A model generated the notes under the pieces. It had not been told where the DNA came from. It ran no database searches and was given only the letters and a program-made list of their open reading frames with translations. Source: Actinomycetes bacterium (GTDB lineage: Bacteria > Actinomycetota > Acidimicrobiia > Acidimicrobiales > Microtrichaceae). Taken from it: a stretch of 33,646 nucleotides of DNA. The stretch covers positions 1 to 33,646 of the forward strand of contig JAEWED010000230.1 of NCBI GenBank assembly GCA_023389745.1, in the 5' to 3' direction. Shown here piece after piece: positions 21,973 to 29,510 of the stretch (position 1 is the stretch's first letter; every line of letters starts with the position of its first letter). The position numbers were made by a program, and so were the translations under genes.

Positions 21973-23153
21973 GGGACGAACGGCAGCGTCCGGTACCAGC
22001 GCACGAAGTTGCCGGGCGCGAACGTCGCCGCGTCGCCGTCGACGGCGAAACGGGGACAACGTGCCATCAGCTCCTCGAGCACCACGCGCCCCATGAGCCG
22101 TGCCGCCGCGGCACCGAGGCAGTGGTGGGCGCCGTAGCTGAAGGTGAGGATCCGCTGCGCCCGTCGATCGATGCGCACGACGTCGGCGTCGTCGCCGAAC
22201 TCGAGCGGGTCGCGGTTGGCCGACGCGTAGAGCAGCAGCACCTTGCGTCCGGCCGGGATGACGGTTCCGTCGATCTCGACGTCGGTCGTCGTCGTGCGGG
22301 CGAGACCCTGGACCGGGCTCGTCAGGCGCAGCAGCTCGTGCACGGCGTCGTCGGTCAGGCCACGATCGGCGGCGAGGGCGGACTGCTGGTCGGGCGAACG
22401 GTGCAGCAGGTCGAGCCCGACGCCCAGGAGCCCGGTGGTGGTGTCGTTGCCGCCGGTGATCATCGTGAACGCGAACCCGAGGATCCGCATCGGATCGACC
22501 CCGGATACGTTGCCGGCGTGGACCAGGTGCGAGATGGTGTCGTCGCCGGGATCGGCGCGGCGCACCTCGATCAGTGCCGTGAAGTACTCGAAGATCTCGG
22601 CGACGGTGTCGGACGCGTCGAGCACGTCCCCCGTCGCCGACGCGGCGACCACGCGGTGCACCCAGCCGTCGAAGCGGGCGCGGTCGGCCTCCGGGACGCC
22701 GAGGTAGTGCGCCACCACGAAGGTGGGCAGCGGCTTGAGCAGCTCCGTCACGATGTCGCCGCCGCCGCACTCCCGGAGCACTTCGATGCGTTCCACCGCG
22801 AACGCCCGGACGGCCGGTTCGATCTCGTCGACTTGCCGCGGCGTGAAGCCCTTGGCGACCAGCCGCCGGAACTCGGTGTGCTCGGGAGGGTCGAGGAACA
22901 CCATCGGCCGGACGTTCTCGAGGCCTGCGGTCGCGACGTCGTCGTAGAGGTGCGTCAGCCCCTGGGCCGAGGAGAACCGGTCGGTGTCGCGTGCGGCGTC
23001 GAAGACGTCGCGGTGTCGCGACAGCACCCAGTAGTCGCCACGCTCGACGTGGTGGACGGGATCGTGCTCGCGGAGGTCGCGATACATCGCGAAGGGATCG
23101 CGCCAGCCTTCCTCGCTGCGGGGTTCGAACGCGACGGCGTCGGGCGTGCTCAT
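21963..23153 (-). CDS. Cytochrome P450
   Basis: A 396-residue bacterial P450. The haem loop FSYGAHHCLGAAAAR has the thiolate cysteine C345. The I-helix oxygen-activation segment is FTMITGGNDTTTG, and the K-helix E-x-x-R is in VHELLRLTSPVQGLART. The early VRPMVFLDPPEHTEFRRLVAKGF is the standard C-helix haem-contact region. It is a soluble class I enzyme needing ferredoxin and ferredoxin reductase, which are not encoded here. Its start overlaps the TetR stop (ATGA), making it the last gene of the DUF1214-sulfotransferase-TetR-P450 operon. A hydroxylation step on the operon's substrate is the natural inference; the CYP family and substrate cannot be read. Confidence 0.94.
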   Translation of the reverse strand: MSTPDAVAFEPRSEEGWRDPFAMYRDLREHDPVHHVERGDYWVLSRHRDVFDAARDTDRFSSAQGLTHLYDDVATAGLENVRPMVFLDPPEHTEFRRLVAKGFTPRQVDEIEPAVRAFAVERIEVLRECGGGDIVTELLKPLPTFVVAHYLGVPEADRARFDGWVHRVVAASATGDVLDASDTVAEIFEYFTALIEVRRADPGDDTISHLVHAGNVSGVDPMRILGFAFTMITGGNDTTTGLLGVGLDLLHRSPDQQSALAADRGLTDDAVHELLRLTSPVQGLARTTTTDVEIDGTVIPAGRKVLLLYASANRDPLEFGDDADVVRIDRRAQRILTFSYGAHHCLGAAAARLMGRVVLEELMARCPRFAVDGDAATFAPGNFVRWYRTLPFVPDA

Positions 23154-23743
23154 CGGCGTGCACGCTTCGGGCGAAGGAGTGCCGCGGCGACCACGTCGAT
23201 CTGGGCCAGGATCCGCTCGGTGGTGTACACGCTCGGGTCGGCCAACCGGAGCCGGACCAGCTCGTCGGCGACGACCTGCAACATGCGCGCGGCGAGCTCG
23301 GGGTCCTCAGGCGCACCCGGCCCGTCCTCGAACGCCGACATGCTGACGTCGCGGATCATCGCTCGCCCGTTGGCCAGGCTGCTGGCCAACGCAGGTGGCC
23401 CGATCTGGGGAGCCACGAGGAACATGCGCCAGGTCGCGGGGTCGGCGTCGACGGCGTCGAGGACCCGCGACATGGCGCTGCGAACGCTCGGTTCACCGTC
23501 CGCTGCCGTCGCCTCGGCGAACGCGGCGCCGGCACGCTCGCTGGCCCGCTCGACCAGCGCGTCGAGCAGGCCGTCGAGACCGCCGAACTGCTGGTAGACG
23601 ACGGTGCGGGTGACCCCGCACTCGTTCGCCACCCGTTCGATCGTGACGGCGTGGAACCCCTCGAGGTCGACGATCGCTGCGCACGCGTCGAGCAGCTGCT
23701 CCCGCCGGGCCTCGGCCGTCATGCGTCGCCGAGACGAGGTCAT
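23150..23743 (-). CDS. TetR-family transcriptional regulator (third gene of the P450 operon)
   Basis: A 197-residue TetR regulator. The DNA-binding domain (about 8-58) reads MTAEARREQLLDACAAIVDLEGFHAVTIERVANECGVTRTVVYQQFGGLDGLLDALVE. The rest is the helical ligand-binding domain. The start at 23743 is supported by a 4-nt overlap with the sulfotransferase stop, and its own stop overlaps the P450 start by 4 nt, so it is embedded in the operon it probably represses. The palindromic sequence at 26078-26101, within the operon promoter, is the likely operator (inference). A substrate or CoA ester of the pathway is the probable inducer. Confidence 0.93.
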   Translation of the reverse strand: MTSSRRRMTAEARREQLLDACAAIVDLEGFHAVTIERVANECGVTRTVVYQQFGGLDGLLDALVERASERAGAAFAEATAADGEPSVRSAMSRVLDAVDADPATWRMFLVAPQIGPPALASSLANGRAMIRDVSMSAFEDGPGAPEDPELAARMLQVVADELVRLRLADPSVYTTERILAQIDVVAAALLRPKRARR

Positions 23744-24966
23744 GGCGTGCTCGTCAGGAACGCGAACCTCTCGCGAAGCTCGTGCTCGTCGAGACCGAAG
23801 TCGGCGGCGGTGTACCGGTGCGTGCCGTGGGCGTGCCGCGGGTGCGAGTCGTGGTAGGCGGCGACGAAGGCCGCGGGGTCGGCGGGAGGATCCAGGTCGG
23901 CAGCGGCGTACACCTGCGTGATCGCGGCCACCGGGTCGCTCACGAGCGTCCGGTAGTGCAGGTCGACGAACGTCGCTGCGTTCGACGCGGGATCGGCGCG
24001 GAACCCCGCCGCCCGGCGGAACCAGAGCTCGGTCTGGTCGGCCTGGAACCGACCGACGTCGGCGGCATCGACCTCGTCGCTGTACATCGAACGGAACACC
24101 GCGAACAGGCTCGCACCCGACGCGACCGTCTCGACGATGTCCCGGTGCAGTTGCACCACCACCGCCCCGGGGAACGCGGCGACCAGGTTCGGCAGCTCCG
24201 CGGTGTGCGGCGGCGCCTTGAGCACCCAACGTCGACCGTCGTGACGGTCGAGCACCTGGAGCACGTGCCGGTAGCTGAGGTAGCTCGGCCCGAGGTCCTG
24301 GCCCGCCAGCCACTGCGAGTAGCTGTTCAGCCGTGTCGTCGACGAGAACCCCCAGTTGCGCAGGTCGGCTCCCATCGCCAGACCGCACTCCTCGGCCAGA
24401 CGTGCCCCCGAGTCGTGGATCGCTCGCAGCTCGGGGTTGATCGCGTAGAGCATCTCGCTACGGGCGACGCTCGCCTCGATCAGCGCTTCTCGCTCGTCGT
24501 CGGTCGTGCCCGCCAGGCGGCAGGGGCTGCCGAGCTCGATGGGCAGCGGAGCACGCAGCCGCGGATCGGTCGCGAGCAGCCGGAACAGGAACGTCGTGCC
24601 GGTTCGCCAACCGCCGGTGATGAAGATCGGACGGTCCGGCGCGGATGCGACGCGTCCGGGGTCGGCCTCGATGAAGCGCGACATCGTCGCGCCCGCCCGC
24701 AGCCGGGAGATCGCCGTCATCGAGGCCATGCCGAGCCCGAACGCGTTGAGTCGACCGTCCTCGCGGGCCGAGCCGAGGTACTGCTCGAGTCCCTCACGCC
24801 AACCCGCTTCGAACCGGTCCTCGTCACCCGGGTGCTTCACCGCGGCCGCGGCCAGATCGTCCGGATCGAGGCGGTACCGCTCCGGGCGCGCTCGACGGTC
24901 GGCCTCGGCGGCGTCGATCGCGGCTTGTGCCATCTCGTTGCGCGGTGCGGGGCGCCAGCGGCTCAT
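23740..24966 (-). CDS. Sulfotransferase-family protein
   Basis: A 408-residue protein of the PAPS-dependent sulfotransferase fold. Its nucleotide loop is IFITGGWRTGTTFLFRLLATDP, with R-T-G-T-T corresponding to the 5'-phosphosulfate-binding loop. A second conserved stretch is WVLKAPPHTAELPNLVAAFPGAVVVQLHRDIVET, which in the family binds the 3'-phosphate and places the catalytic residue. A roughly 100-residue N-terminal extension precedes the fold. Members of this group are numerous in Mycobacterium and Acidimicrobiia, and many have no known acceptor. It overlaps the DUF1214 gene and the TetR gene by 4 nt each, so transcription and translation are tightly coupled. Sulfation of a lipid or sterol-type alcohol is plausible but unproven. 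Confidence 0.9.
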   Translation of the reverse strand: MSRWRPAPRNEMAQAAIDAAEADRRARPERYRLDPDDLAAAAVKHPGDEDRFEAGWREGLEQYLGSAREDGRLNAFGLGMASMTAISRLRAGATMSRFIEADPGRVASAPDRPIFITGGWRTGTTFLFRLLATDPRLRAPLPIELGSPCRLAGTTDDEREALIEASVARSEMLYAINPELRAIHDSGARLAEECGLAMGADLRNWGFSSTTRLNSYSQWLAGQDLGPSYLSYRHVLQVLDRHDGRRWVLKAPPHTAELPNLVAAFPGAVVVQLHRDIVETVASGASLFAVFRSMYSDEVDAADVGRFQADQTELWFRRAAGFRADPASNAATFVDLHYRTLVSDPVAAITQVYAAADLDPPADPAAFVAAYHDSHPRHAHGTHRYTAADFGLDEHELRERFAFLTSTP

Positions 24967-26069
24967 GTGTCCTCCAGGAGCTCGTCGACGCGGCACCGCC
25001 GAACGCTCGGGAGCTCGGGCTCGTGTTCGGGCTGGAGGAAGCGGAACACGAACAGGCCGAAGTCCCGACCCTCGGTGTCGAGCCAGTCCCCCGCACCGCC
25101 GGGGTCGCTCGCCGAGATGACCAGGCGGTACCGCCCGTCGACGAGATGGGCGCGTCCGTCGGTGAGTGTGACGGGCCGGCTGCGGTGGTCGAGGGAGTTG
25201 AGGAAGCGGCTGTACAGCAGCACGTTCCAGTACCGGCTCGGCGGCGGGTGACCCTCGATGACGAGCGCCTCGCCGTCGTCGAGCTGCCACGCCCCACGGA
25301 GGTAGTGGATGTTCGGTTCGGTGAAGCCGGCGCCGCCGACCGTCTCGGACCAATGACGCACCTCGTTCGGGTGAGCCAGGTCGTCCCGGACCGAAGCGGA
25401 GAAGATCGCGGGGAACGCAGCGATGCTGCGTCCCAGGCGCGTCAGGTGCCGCCCGAACGTGTCCGGTTCGATGCCGGGCGGCACGTCGAGCTCGTCGACG
25501 GGATCGATGCGGCACCAGCCGAGCCGGTCCCGTGCGGCGTCGTGGTGGAACTGGCGCACCCAGACCGCCGTCGCCCCCTCGGGCAGGGGCAGCCAGTCGC
25601 CACCTTCGGCCGGGCCGTCTCCGGCATCGTCCGGCGACAACGTGACCGTGAACCGTCCGGCGGCGTCGACCGCCAGCGAGTCGCTGTCGATCCGACTGGT
25701 CGCGGCCGCCGTGTCGATCCCACCCGATCGCGAGTACACGGTGATCGACGTGTAGACGGCATCGCCGACTGCTCCCGAGATCCGGTAGCGACGGGAGTCC
25801 CTGATGTCGGCGACCCAGTACCGGAAGTCCGGGTTGTCCATGAACATCTTCTCGCGCCAGCCGTTGAACGGGACCAGCTCGGCCCGCTCCCGGTCGACCT
25901 CGAACCGGCCGAGCTGGTTGTTCAGTGCACGCACGAGCGCCCGATACCCGTCCGCCCGGACTTCGGGTCCGAGGCCGGCGGTGTCCGCCTCGAGCTGCTC
26001 TCCCGCGGCGCGGAGGCCCTCGACCAGTGCGCCCCATGCCTCGCTCGTCGCCGCGGGATCTGTCGACAT
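24963..26069 (-). CDS. DUF1214-domain protein
   Basis: A 368-residue soluble protein. The C-terminal half has the DUF1214 pattern (HYLRGAWQLDDGEALVIEGHPPPSRYWNVLLYSRFLNSLDHRSRPVTLTDGRAHLVDGRYRLVIS), with the preceding domain containing FRYWVADIRDSRRYRISGAVGDAVYTSITVYS. The biochemical role of DUF1214 proteins is not established; in actinobacteria they recur beside sulfotransferase-family and P450 genes. The ATG at 26069 is chosen because TAAGTT lies 7 nt upstream with a TTGCAA -35; a further in-frame ATG at 26087 falls inside that promoter. It is the first gene of the operon and ends in a 4-nt overlap with the sulfotransferase. Confidence 0.88.
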   Translation of the reverse strand: MSTDPAATSEAWGALVEGLRAAGEQLEADTAGLGPEVRADGYRALVRALNNQLGRFEVDRERAELVPFNGWREKMFMDNPDFRYWVADIRDSRRYRISGAVGDAVYTSITVYSRSGGIDTAAATSRIDSDSLAVDAAGRFTVTLSPDDAGDGPAEGGDWLPLPEGATAVWVRQFHHDAARDRLGWCRIDPVDELDVPPGIEPDTFGRHLTRLGRSIAAFPAIFSASVRDDLAHPNEVRHWSETVGGAGFTEPNIHYLRGAWQLDDGEALVIEGHPPPSRYWNVLLYSRFLNSLDHRSRPVTLTDGRAHLVDGRYRLVISASDPGGAGDWLDTEGRDFGLFVFRFLQPEHEPELPSVRRCRVDELLEDT

Positions 26070-26076
26070 GACAGGT

Positions 26077-26105
26077 AACTTACTCATCGTAAGTAGTACT
26101 TGCAA
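26077..26105 (-). promoter_or_regulatory. Promoter of the DUF1214-sulfotransferase-TetR-P450 operon
   Basis: On the minus strand, -35 TTGCAA (26105-26100), a 17-nt spacer and -10 TAAGTT (26082-26077), 7 nt before the ATG at 26069. It is the best -35/-10 pair in the window. Confidence 0.7.
26078..26101. promoter_or_regulatory. Candidate TetR operator in the operon promoter
   Basis: Two overlapping palindromes: ACTTAC (26078-26083) with GTAAGT (26089-26094) around TCATC, and AAGTA, G, TACTT (26091-26101). Together they fill the spacer between the -35 and -10 boxes. TTAC/GTAA-type arms are common in TetR operators; the co-encoded TetR at 23150-23743 is the natural binder. Confidence 0.6.
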
Positions 26106-26153
26106 CGTGTCAGTTGGAGGGCCGCCGCAGCGGTTGCGTCGAGCGATTCGGGA

Positions 26154-26159
26154 TACTCT
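26154..26159 (+). promoter_or_regulatory. -10-like box before the micro-ORF and ligase
   Basis: TACTCT lies 7 nt before an ATG at 26167. No clear -35 is visible at normal spacing, so the promoter assignment is tentative. Confidence 0.4.
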
Positions 26160-26166
26160 TCGCCGC

Positions 26167-26229
26167 ATGTGGGTCGGGGGTGACGAGCGCTGCCAGGTCC
26201 CCGTGGCGTCGAGGCTCGGGGGCGGATGA
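26167..26229 (+). CDS. Possible 20-codon leader micro-ORF abutting the ligase start
   Basis: ATG at 26167 opens a 20-residue frame (MWVGGDERC to LGGG) whose TGA (26227-26229) is followed at once by the ATG of the ligase at 26230, in the same frame. A TACTCT box lies 7 nt upstream, so it could be a leaderless leader peptide that delivers ribosomes to the ligase start. No similarity to known leader peptides is recognised, and it may be chance. Confidence 0.4.
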   Translation: MWVGGDERCQVPVASRLGGG

Positions 26230-27849
26230 ATGGAATCGGTGAGCGACCGGACCGTCGAGGAGTCCCGCGCGGCGCGTGACGCCCTGCGTTCGGCGTGGCG
26301 CGACGCAGGGTTCTACGCGCCGGCCACCATCGCCGACGCGTTCGAGACGGGCGCCGCGACCTGCCCGGACGACCTCATGATCTTCTCGCCGGTCGACGGC
26401 GACGAGCACGCAGCAACGCTGGCGGAGATCCAGCGGGCCGCCGTACAGCTCGCCGGCCGCCTGGCCGCCACGGGACTCGGTGCGGGTGATGCGGTGATCA
26501 TCCAGTCAGCGGCGGACGGCGCCAGCGTCGAGGCGCTCTCGGCGCTGTGGCGACTCGGCGCCGTCGTCGTCCCGATCGTCGCGGGGGCCTCGACCGATGA
26601 CGTCGCCCACGTCGCAGCCGAGACCGGTGCCCGGACCGCGATCGTGCCGGCCTCGTGGCGCGGATCCGACATCGCGGCGCCGCTCGTCGCGGCCGCCGCT
26701 GGGATCGGACTGGATCGTGTGCTCGTGCTCGGCGACGACGCTCCGCCGGGGGCCACTCCCCTCGCGGCCCTTCCGGACGGACCGACACCCGACCGGTCGA
26801 GCGTCCGACCCGACAGCGTCGCCTGCGTGATCTACACCTCGGGTTCGACGGCCGCGCCCAAGGGCGTCCGGCACTCGCACGAGACGATGCTCTTCGGCCT
26901 CACCCTGGGACCTGGCGACGGCCGAACCCTGGTCACGTTCCCGGCCGGCCACGTCGCGGCCGTGATCGGATTGCTCCGACCGCTCTGCGCGGGCGGGCTG
27001 ACCGTGGTGCTCGATCGGTGGAGTGCGCGGGCCGCGGTCGAGGCGATCGAGACCCACCGGATCACGGCGAGCTCGGGGACCCCGTTCTTCCTGGCGACGC
27101 TGCTCGACGAGGCCGAACGGACCGGTCGCGACATCGACTCGCTGGAGCGGTTCCTCTGCGGTGCGGCGACCGTGCCGCCGGAGCTGCTCGCTCGCGCTGC
27201 CGACGCGGGGATCATCTCGTGGCGCACCTACGGCTCGACCGAGCACCCCGCGGTGTGCACGAGCGATCCCGACACCCCTGCCGACAAGCGACACCACACC
27301 GACGGCCATCCCATCCCCCTGACCGAGGTGCGTCTCGTCGACACCGACGGCCGCGACGTCGCCGCCGGTGACGAGGGGCAGATCCTCACCCGTGGCCCGA
27401 GGCAGTTCCTCGGCTACCAGGACCCGAGCCTCGACGCGGAGGCCTTCCTCGACACCTGGTTCCGCACCGGCGACCTCGGACGCCTCGACGCCGACGGCTA
27501 CCTGATCGTCACCGACCGCGTGAAGGACATCGTGATCCGAGGCGGTGAGAACATCTCGGCGTCCGAGGTCGAATCCGCGCTCGCCTCCCATCCGACACTG
27601 GTCGAAGCAGCGGTGATCGCCACTCCCGATCCCCTCTTCGGCGAGCAGGTGTGTGCCGTCGTCGTCGTCGGTCCGGGTTCGACCGCACCGTCGGCGGACG
27701 ACCTTGCGCGGCACTGCGAACGACACGGCCTGGCCGCTCACAAGCGGCCGACCGAGGTCCGCGTCGTCGACGAGCTGCCCCGGACGAGCGCCGGCAAGGT
27801 GCGCAAGGCCGAGCTCCGAGCCGCGCAGAGCGGCGTCGATCTGCACTGA
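26230..27849 (+). CDS. AMP-forming acyl-CoA ligase (ANL superfamily)
   Basis: A 539-residue ANL enzyme. Motif A3, the ATP-binding loop, is CVIYTSGSTAAPKGVRHSH; A5 is ISWRTYGSTEHP; A7/A8 is WFRTGDLGRLDADGYLIVTDRVKDIVIRGGENISASEVE; the A10 catalytic lysine is in LPRTSAGKVRKAEL. It joins an acid to CoA through an acyl-AMP, at the cost of ATP to AMP. The S-T-E-H-P version of motif A5 hints at a substrate pocket not typical of plain fatty-acid ligases. It starts 1 nt after a micro-ORF stop, with a weak GGGGGCGG ahead, and is divergent from the DUF1214 operon, so it probably activates an acid of the same pathway. Confidence 0.94.
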   Translation: MESVSDRTVEESRAARDALRSAWRDAGFYAPATIADAFETGAATCPDDLMIFSPVDGDEHAATLAEIQRAAVQLAGRLAATGLGAGDAVIIQSAADGASVEALSALWRLGAVVVPIVAGASTDDVAHVAAETGARTAIVPASWRGSDIAAPLVAAAAGIGLDRVLVLGDDAPPGATPLAALPDGPTPDRSSVRPDSVACVIYTSGSTAAPKGVRHSHETMLFGLTLGPGDGRTLVTFPAGHVAAVIGLLRPLCAGGLTVVLDRWSARAAVEAIETHRITASSGTPFFLATLLDEAERTGRDIDSLERFLCGAATVPPELLARAADAGIISWRTYGSTEHPAVCTSDPDTPADKRHHTDGHPIPLTEVRLVDTDGRDVAAGDEGQILTRGPRQFLGYQDPSLDAEAFLDTWFRTGDLGRLDADGYLIVTDRVKDIVIRGGENISASEVESALASHPTLVEAAVIATPDPLFGEQVCAVVVVGPGSTAPSADDLARHCERHGLAAHKRPTEVRVVDELPRTSAGKVRKAELRAAQSGVDLH

Positions 27850-27856
27850 CGGCCCC

Positions 27857-27885
27857 TTCACGCCCCGGGGGCACCGTGCGACGAT
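27857..27885 (+). promoter_or_regulatory. Weak leaderless promoter of the VOC gene
   Basis: TTCACG (27857-27862), 17-nt spacer, GACGAT (27880-27885), then 6 nt to the ATG at 27892. The spacing is right but both boxes are off-consensus. Confidence 0.4.
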
Positions 27886-27891
27886 GGCTCG

Positions 27892-28263
27892 ATGGCCCCC
27901 GTCGCTCGTCTCACCAGCTTCGTGTTCGACTGTCGCGATCCGTGGGCGTCGGCCGAGTTCTACTCGGCGTTGACCGGGTGGGAGATCACTCGCACCGACG
28001 ACGACTGGATCGAGCTCGCCGGCGAGTCGGGCCTGCTGCTGGCCTTCCAGCTGGCACCCGACCACCATCCGCCGACCTGGCCGGACGCCGAGCACCCACA
28101 GCAGGCGCACCTCGACTTCGACGTCGACGACCTCGACCTGGCCGAGGAGGCAGCGCTGGCCATCGGCGCGCGCAAGGCCGCGGTGCAGCCGCACCCGAAC
28201 TACCGGGTGTTCCTCGATCCGGCCGGGCATCCCTTCTGCCTCTGCCTCGCCGGCGCCTCGTGA
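27892..28263 (+). CDS. VOC-family protein (glyoxalase-like)
   Basis: A 123-residue VOC-fold protein. The first module starts LTSFVFDCRDPWASAEFYSALTGWEITRTDDDWIEL, the second contains AHLDFDVDDLDLAEEAALAIGARKAAV and ends FLDPAGHPFCLCL, the typical final strand. The HLDF histidine is a usual metal ligand of the family. It is distinct from the ArsR-linked VOC protein at 2490-2879. The start is supported by GACGAT 6 nt upstream. It follows the acyl-CoA ligase by 42 nt and may be cotranscribed or have its own weak promoter. Function unassigned. Confidence 0.87.
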   Translation: MAPVARLTSFVFDCRDPWASAEFYSALTGWEITRTDDDWIELAGESGLLLAFQLAPDHHPPTWPDAEHPQQAHLDFDVDDLDLAEEAALAIGARKAAVQPHPNYRVFLDPAGHPFCLCLAGAS

Positions 28264-28347
28264 CGCAGCGCTGATCGGGCAGGCGACCTCCGCACACCGA
28301 CGCCCCGGACGAGCCATGCTGTGGTCGGCCGAGACGAAGGGATCACT

Positions 28348-28800
28348 GTGGGCACCGAGACGAAGAGCGGCTTCAGCGACGACGAGCTCCGAGCGATGCG
28401 GGAACGCGCCGCCGAGCTCCGCACCGAGGCGAGCCGACCGACGGGCAAGAAGGCAGAACGCGAGCTCAAGGACGTCGTCGACACGATCGCGGCGATGCCG
28501 GAGCCAGACCGTTCGATCGCCCAGCGGATCCACGAGGTGATCACCGCCACCGCACCCGGACTGGCACCCCGGCTCTGGTACAGCCAGCCGGCCTACGCAC
28601 TCGACGGCAAGGTGCTGTGCTTCGTGCGCAGCGGCGCGAAGGACGAGGTCCGCTACACGACGCTCGGCTTCAACGACGTCGCACGGCTCGACGACGGTTC
28701 GATGTGGCCGACCTCGTTCGCGGTCACCGACGTCACCGACGACGCGGCCGCGCAGATCGGCCGGCTCATCGAACGGGCGATCTCCGCGCCCGACGGCTGA
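28348..28800 (+). CDS. DUF1801/YdhG-like domain protein
   Basis: A 150-residue soluble protein. The N-terminal third is a charged helix pair (FSDDELRAMRERAAELRTEASR, GKKAERELKDVVDTIAAM). The rest resembles the DUF1801/YdhG fold, sometimes annotated as an iron chaperone: APRLWYSQPAYALDGKVLCFVRSG, VRYTTLGFND and AVTDVTDDAAAQIGRLIERA. The GTG at 28348 is chosen because GAAGG lies 6 nt upstream; an earlier in-frame GTG at 28321 lacks one. The fold assignment is moderate and the role is unknown. It is convergent with msrA. Confidence 0.82.
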   Translation: MGTETKSGFSDDELRAMRERAAELRTEASRPTGKKAERELKDVVDTIAAMPEPDRSIAQRIHEVITATAPGLAPRLWYSQPAYALDGKVLCFVRSGAKDEVRYTTLGFNDVARLDDGSMWPTSFAVTDVTDDAAAQIGRLIERAISAPDG

Positions 28801-28808
28801 GCGTCGCC

Positions 28809-28829
28809 CGACCGGCCCGACGCCGGTCG
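28809..28829. terminator. Hairpin between convergent DUF1801 and msrA genes
   Basis: CGACCGGC (28809-28816) pairs with GCCGGTCG (28822-28829) around CCGAC: a perfect 8-bp stem placed between two converging genes. No U-tract. Confidence 0.6.
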
Positions 28830-28843
28830 AGCGGCGGCAGCGG

Positions 28844-29344
28844 TCAGCTCGCCGACAGGACCCAGTCCGGGCGCACCCAGTGGCAGGTGTAGCCCTGCGG
28901 GTACTTCTGCAGGTAGTCCTGGTGCTCGGGCTCCGCCTCCCAGAAGTCGGTCGCCGGCTCGACCTCGGTGACGACGGGTCCGGGCCAACGCCCCGATCGA
29001 TCGACCTCGGCGATCGTGTCCAGCGCGACCTGTCGCTGCTCGTCGCTCGTGGTGAAGATCGCCGAGCGGTAGCTGCGGCCGAGGTCGTTGCCCTGCCGGT
29101 TCAGCGTGGTCGGATCGTGGATCTGGAAGAAGAACTCGAGCAGCCGCCGGTAGCTCAGCACCGACGGGTCGAAGATCACCTCGACCGACTCGGCGTGGTC
29201 GCCGTGAGCCCGGTACGTGGCGTTCGGCGTGGACGGGTCACCCGAGTAGCCGGTCCGGGTCGAGATCACGCCGGGCAGCTTCCGCAACAGCTCCTGGGAT
29301 CCCCAGAAGCACCCGTTGGCCAGGACCGCACGTTCGGTCGCCAT
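28844..29344 (-). CDS. msrA: Peptide-methionine (S)-S-oxide reductase MsrA
   Basis: A 166-residue MsrA. The catalytic motif GCFWG lies at the N-terminus (C12), followed by GVISTRTGYSG, and the conserved HGDHAESVEVIFDPSVLSYRRLLEFFFQIHDPTTLNRQGND. It reduces methionine S-sulfoxide in proteins, recycled by thioredoxin. A second cysteine near the C-terminus (GYTCHW) could be the resolving cysteine. The start at 29344 has GGAGGAGGAA upstream. It stands alone, convergent with the DUF1801 gene and divergent from the nitroreductase, with no msrB attached. Confidence 0.95.
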   Translation of the reverse strand: MATERAVLANGCFWGSQELLRKLPGVISTRTGYSGDPSTPNATYRAHGDHAESVEVIFDPSVLSYRRLLEFFFQIHDPTTLNRQGNDLGRSYRSAIFTTSDEQRQVALDTIAEVDRSGRWPGPVVTEVEPATDFWEAEPEHQDYLQKYPQGYTCHWVRPDWVLSAS

Positions 29345-29455
29345 GTCCGTTCCTCCTCCGCGGCGACAGGTCGTCGCTGCGATGACCACAACACCGAAGC
29401 ACAGCGGGAACGTCCCGTGCAGCCACCATTCTCGGCGCCGAGCTGAGGAAGCTCC

Positions 29456-29491
29456 GGGTCGAGCAGTGGGTCGAGCACCGGATCGAGCGCT
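29456..29491. repeat. Three tandem 12-bp repeats upstream of the nitroreductase gene
   Basis: GGGTCGAGCAGT, GGGTCGAGCACC and GGATCGAGCGCT follow each other without gaps. The array ends 5 nt before the -10-like TAGCGT, so it occupies the -35 region of the nitroreductase promoter. Confidence 0.8.
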
Positions 29492-29496
29492 CGCTC

Positions 29497-29502
29497 TAGC
29501 GT
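29497..29502 (+). promoter_or_regulatory. -10-like box of the nitroreductase gene
   Basis: TAGCGT, 8 nt before the GTG at 29511. The position normally holding a -35 is occupied by the tandem repeat. Confidence 0.4.
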
Positions 29503-29510
29503 CCACCGGC

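Noticed and set aside
26506..28533. 675-codon open frame on the minus strand across the ligase and two further genes
   Set aside because: It spans three well-supported plus-strand genes and contains no recognisable domain; low stop frequency in GC-rich DNA explains it.
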